Positions 63,464 through 64,000 of a stretch of DNA of 64,000 nucleotides are shown piece by piece (position 1 is the first letter of the stretch; each line of letters begins with the position of its first letter). Source of the stretch: Cheilinus undulatus (Eukaryota; Chordata; Actinopteri; Labriformes; Labridae); the NCBI RefSeq assembly GCF_018320785.1, contig NC_054877.1, positions 19,202,329 through 19,266,328 on the forward strand, written 5' to 3'. Under the pieces are notes generated by a model. It saw nothing but the letters and a program-made list of their open reading frames with translations, did no database searches and was not told the origin of the DNA. The position numbers and the translations under genes are program-made.

Positions 63464-64000
63464 CTGTGGGAGTTTAAAGGACTACAGTCAGGCATGATCA
63501 ATACAGCAGTCTGGGCAAGGTACCAACAACAAAAATCAGAAATAAATAAAGAATCAGTAGAGACAAATATAGTGCACTAGAAAGCACCAAAATAACCAAA
63601 ACCTCACTAGGGAAACATGATTACAAAACATAACAAGCTTTGTTGTTAAGCTCAGCTGGTTTTCACACACTTGAGGGTTGAATTCAAGTTCAGCAGTCAA
63701 GCAGTGACATTTAAACAATAACATGTCCTTACTAAAGAAAGTTTCTATTATTTTATTGTGATTTGAGAGGACAGTTCTGAGGTTGCACAAAATGCTCTTT
63801 ATGCTCATAAAGATAAGATTCATACATTTTTTTTCCAGAATTTTCAGATTAATTCTAGGTGACTTTTTCTTTTCTTTGCCTAAATCAAGGTATCTTATAT
63901 GGTATTTTGGTTTTAAAAATATGCGATGACTTTGCAATGATGGGGGACAGGGTTGAAAATGTATTTAAGTAAACTATACAAAACTTGCAAAGACTAAGAA

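Overview
The window is nuclear genomic DNA from a vertebrate, almost certainly a ray-finned (teleost) fish. It has small exons with GT-AG introns and is dense in Tc1/mariner, hAT, tRNA-SINE and DIRS elements of the kind common in teleosts. Three protein-coding genes are recognisable, in an order known from vertebrates: colec12 (minus strand, 5' end only), clul1 (plus strand, complete) and yes1 (minus strand, 3' part only). In mammals COLEC12, CLUL1 and YES1 also lie close together, which supports the names.

Layout. Positions 1-26,296 appear to be colec12 intron 2; no exon was found there, only repeats (hAT-like and Tc1-like remnants, minisatellites, an AGCT-rich dispersed family). colec12 exon 2 is at 26,297-26,347 and the 7 coding bases of exon 1 are at 32,854-32,860. 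Intron 1 between them carries a foldback Tc1-like element with a SINE nested in it. From about 33.3 to 42.6 kb lies the head-to-head intergenic region between colec12 and clul1, with two further repeat-family copies and a SINE. clul1 runs from 42,751 to 54,746 in eight coding exons that add up to 465 codons plus stop, close to the length of the human protein as I remember it, with the ten cysteines of the clusterin fold. Its intron 6 is swollen to about 7.0 kb by an 821-bp hAT-type element with a perfect 8-bp target duplication, and by a near-complete 5.6-kb DIRS-type tyrosine-recombinase retrotransposon with open gag and pol frames. yes1 follows tail to tail, with only about 300 bp between the predicted poly(A) signals; its last four coding exons (77, 154, 132 and 209 bp) lie between 56,560 and 63,463.

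Functionally the three genes are unrelated neighbours: a scavenger-receptor C-type lectin, a secreted clusterin-like protein known in mammals as retina-enriched, and a Src-family tyrosine kinase. I found no evidence of an undescribed multi-gene system. The most interesting object is the DIRS element in clul1, whose internal complementary region preserves the joined sequence of both element ends and shows that the left terminal repeat of this copy has lost 34 bp. Other points worth attention are the foldback element, the minisatellite-bearing hAT family and the AGCT-rich three-copy family.
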